NCBI GenBank assembly: GCA_025765615.1
Contig: JAIVFJ010000430.1
Span: 1-42,370, forward strand
Source: Zopfochytrium polystomum
Lineage: Eukaryota > Chytridiomycota > Chytridiomycetes > Chytridiales > Chytridiaceae
Length of the DNA: 42,370 nucleotides
Direction of reading: 5' to 3'
The notes beneath the pieces were generated by a model. It was not told the DNA's origin. It saw only the letters and a list, made by a program, of their open reading frames with translations, and made no database searches. The position numbers were made by a program, and so were the translations under genes. Shown in pieces: positions 41,207-42,370 of the stretch (position 1 is its first letter; each line of letters begins with the position of its first letter).

Positions 41207-42136
41207 ATGGGCGCCAGCTCGTCCAAGGGAGTCAAGATCACGGCCCACGACAAGGCCATCCTAGACTTGAAGGTGCAGAGGGATAAGTTGAGGCTGTACC
41301 AGCGCAAGGTGAGCGATCGAGCGAGCGAGCGAACGGGGTATCGATCGGTCGACGGAAGGACAGAAGCATGCGGATTTCTGACCCTACCTGACCGAAACCA
41401 GCTCGAAGCCGTCCTTGCCAAGGAAACCGAGGTCGCGAAGCACCACCTCCGCAACAATGACAAGCGACGGGCACTCCTCGCCCTGAAGAAGAAAAAGTAC
41501 CAAGAAGCGCTGCTGCAGCAGACCGACATGCAGCTGCTCAACCTGGAGCAAATGACAACCATCGAGTACTCGCTCATCGAACGGGACATTATCGCTGGTC
41601 TGCAGGCCGGGAACGAAGTGTTGAAGCAAATCCACAAGGAGATGAGCGTCGACGCCGTCGAGAAGCTCATGGACGATACGGCAGAGGCTATTGCGTACCA
41701 GAATGTAAGCGCTCCTGTTGGGGTGCTGATTTGCCCCTCGTTTTGTTCATCGTTCCCGCATGGACTGGTCTGTACAGGAAATCGACGACATCATCAGTGG
41801 GAAGATTTCGAACGATGATCTCGAGGAGATTGAAGCGGAATTGGATGCTTTAATCCTCGAAGAGGTGACTAGTGGAGGCACTCTTGATGTGTGGGTCAAT
41901 GCTCAACCTTGCATTCTGTGTTTCAGACAAATAGCAAACTTGCGGCTGCGCCAAACGCTCCCTCTGCAATACCTGAAGGGGCGATCGACCTTCCTGACGT
42001 TCCACCAAGGTCCCCGCTGCTGGTACGTGTTGGGCGTCGCGAAGATGGATTGAAGCCATCTCACATTAACACTTGTGGCACAGACAACGTGAAGCAGAAG
42101 GAATCAAGGCGGGCTGAGGAGCCGCTAGCGGCTTGA
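41207..42136 (+). CDS. VPS20: ESCRT-III subunit Vps20/CHMP6
   Basis: Exons 41207-41308, 41402-41704, 41778-41864 and 41927-42136; 233 residues as drawn (CHMP6 about 201, yeast Vps20 221). Starts MGASSSKG, with Gly2 as the expected myristoylation site that puts Vps20 on endosomal membranes. The core ITAHDKAILDLKVQRDKLRLYQRK, ALLALKKKKYQEALL, IEYSLIERDIIAGLQAGNEVL and MSVDAVEKLMDDTAEAIAYQ matches CHMP6 across helices 1-4, and EIDDIISG plus LPDVPP matches the C-terminal tail. Vps20 bridges ESCRT-II (Vps25) and nucleates Snf7 filaments. The last exon may hold a further short intron: the GTACGT donor at 42023 does not keep frame with the CACAG acceptor at 42083, but a GTGTTG donor at 42027 does (57 bases). 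Confidence 0.95.
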
Positions 42137-42257
42137 CTGAAGTTTCACTGGCTCCCGATCGCACAGTTCGCCCAAAGGCTCCACAAGTTATGAATACCCT
42201 CGCATCTTCGCCCGTGTGTTTTTATTTAGTTTCCTCTGTCGAACTCAAAGGAAAGGA

Positions 42258-42263
42258 AATAAA
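42258..42263 (+). terminator. Probable poly(A) signal of VPS20
   Basis: An AATAAA hexamer 122 bases beyond the VPS20 stop codon on the sense strand. Confidence 0.5.
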
Positions 42264-42370
42264 CGGTAATCCTCTGGCAGCCTGCTATTAGCATAGAAGT
42301 TGATTCGACATGCAAAAAAGAATTTATGGCCCAGCAAAACCACACCATTATCGCCAACCGTATACCCATA

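Overview
This is nuclear DNA from a fungus, most likely a zoosporic (chytrid-like) lineage. Genes sit on both strands, separated by short spac­ers, and are cut by small GT-AG introns, mostly 45-130 bases, many with a CTAAC- or CTGAC-like branch point. The lineage call is inference. It rests on (i) a RAB28-type GTPase and a ZSWIM2-type ubiquitin ligase, families tied elsewhere to flagellated cells and usually missing from Dikarya, (ii) a degenerate 'WWK-SGL' ankyrin-like repeat protein of a kind familiar from chytrids, and (iii) fungal WSC, 2EXR and DUF7918 domain proteins.

Layout. 1-2106: 5'-truncated tail-anchored coiled-coil protein (+). 2550-4107: WSC-domain wall-stress-sensor-like membrane protein with two frame breaks (+). 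4108-8543: mostly gene-poor, with one possible small two-exon gene at 7245-7660 and a ~110-base direct repeat just before it. 8544-9905: repeat protein (-). 10506-11470: YbjQ/UPF0145 protein in six exons (+). 11692-14375: ZSWIM2-like E3 ligase with SWIM, RING, ZZ and RING-H2 domains in nine exons (+). 14468-15231: NatC catalytic subunit NAA30 with a GC-AG intron (+). 15682-16007: NOP10 (-), divergent from a mitochondrial-type AAA+ ATPase (16308-20056, +) across a long GA microsatellite. 20065-22387: polytopic membrane protein with several frame breaks (-). 23061-26239: Kelch-TM-SH3 receptor-like protein (-). 26662-29947: WD40/coiled-coil protein (-). 29948-32028: gene-poor. 32029-34020: two 2EXR/F-box-like genes (-). 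34774-35278: four copies of an ~80-base self-complementary module. 36461-39724: two tandem DUF7918 paralogues (+), the second apparently degenerate. 40199-41104: RAB28-like GTPase (-), divergent from VPS20/CHMP6 (41207-42136, +) with only 102 bases between start codons.

The housekeeping genes (NAA30, NOP10, AAA+ ATPase, RAB28, VPS20) read cleanly once spliced. Frame breaks cluster in the WSC gene, the polytopic membrane gene and the second DUF7918 copy. Whether these are assembly indels, decay or unusually short introns is the main open question. The least explained structure is the hairpin-module array at 34774-35278. All gene models come from reading conserved protein motifs across candidate splice sites; no transcript evidence was available.
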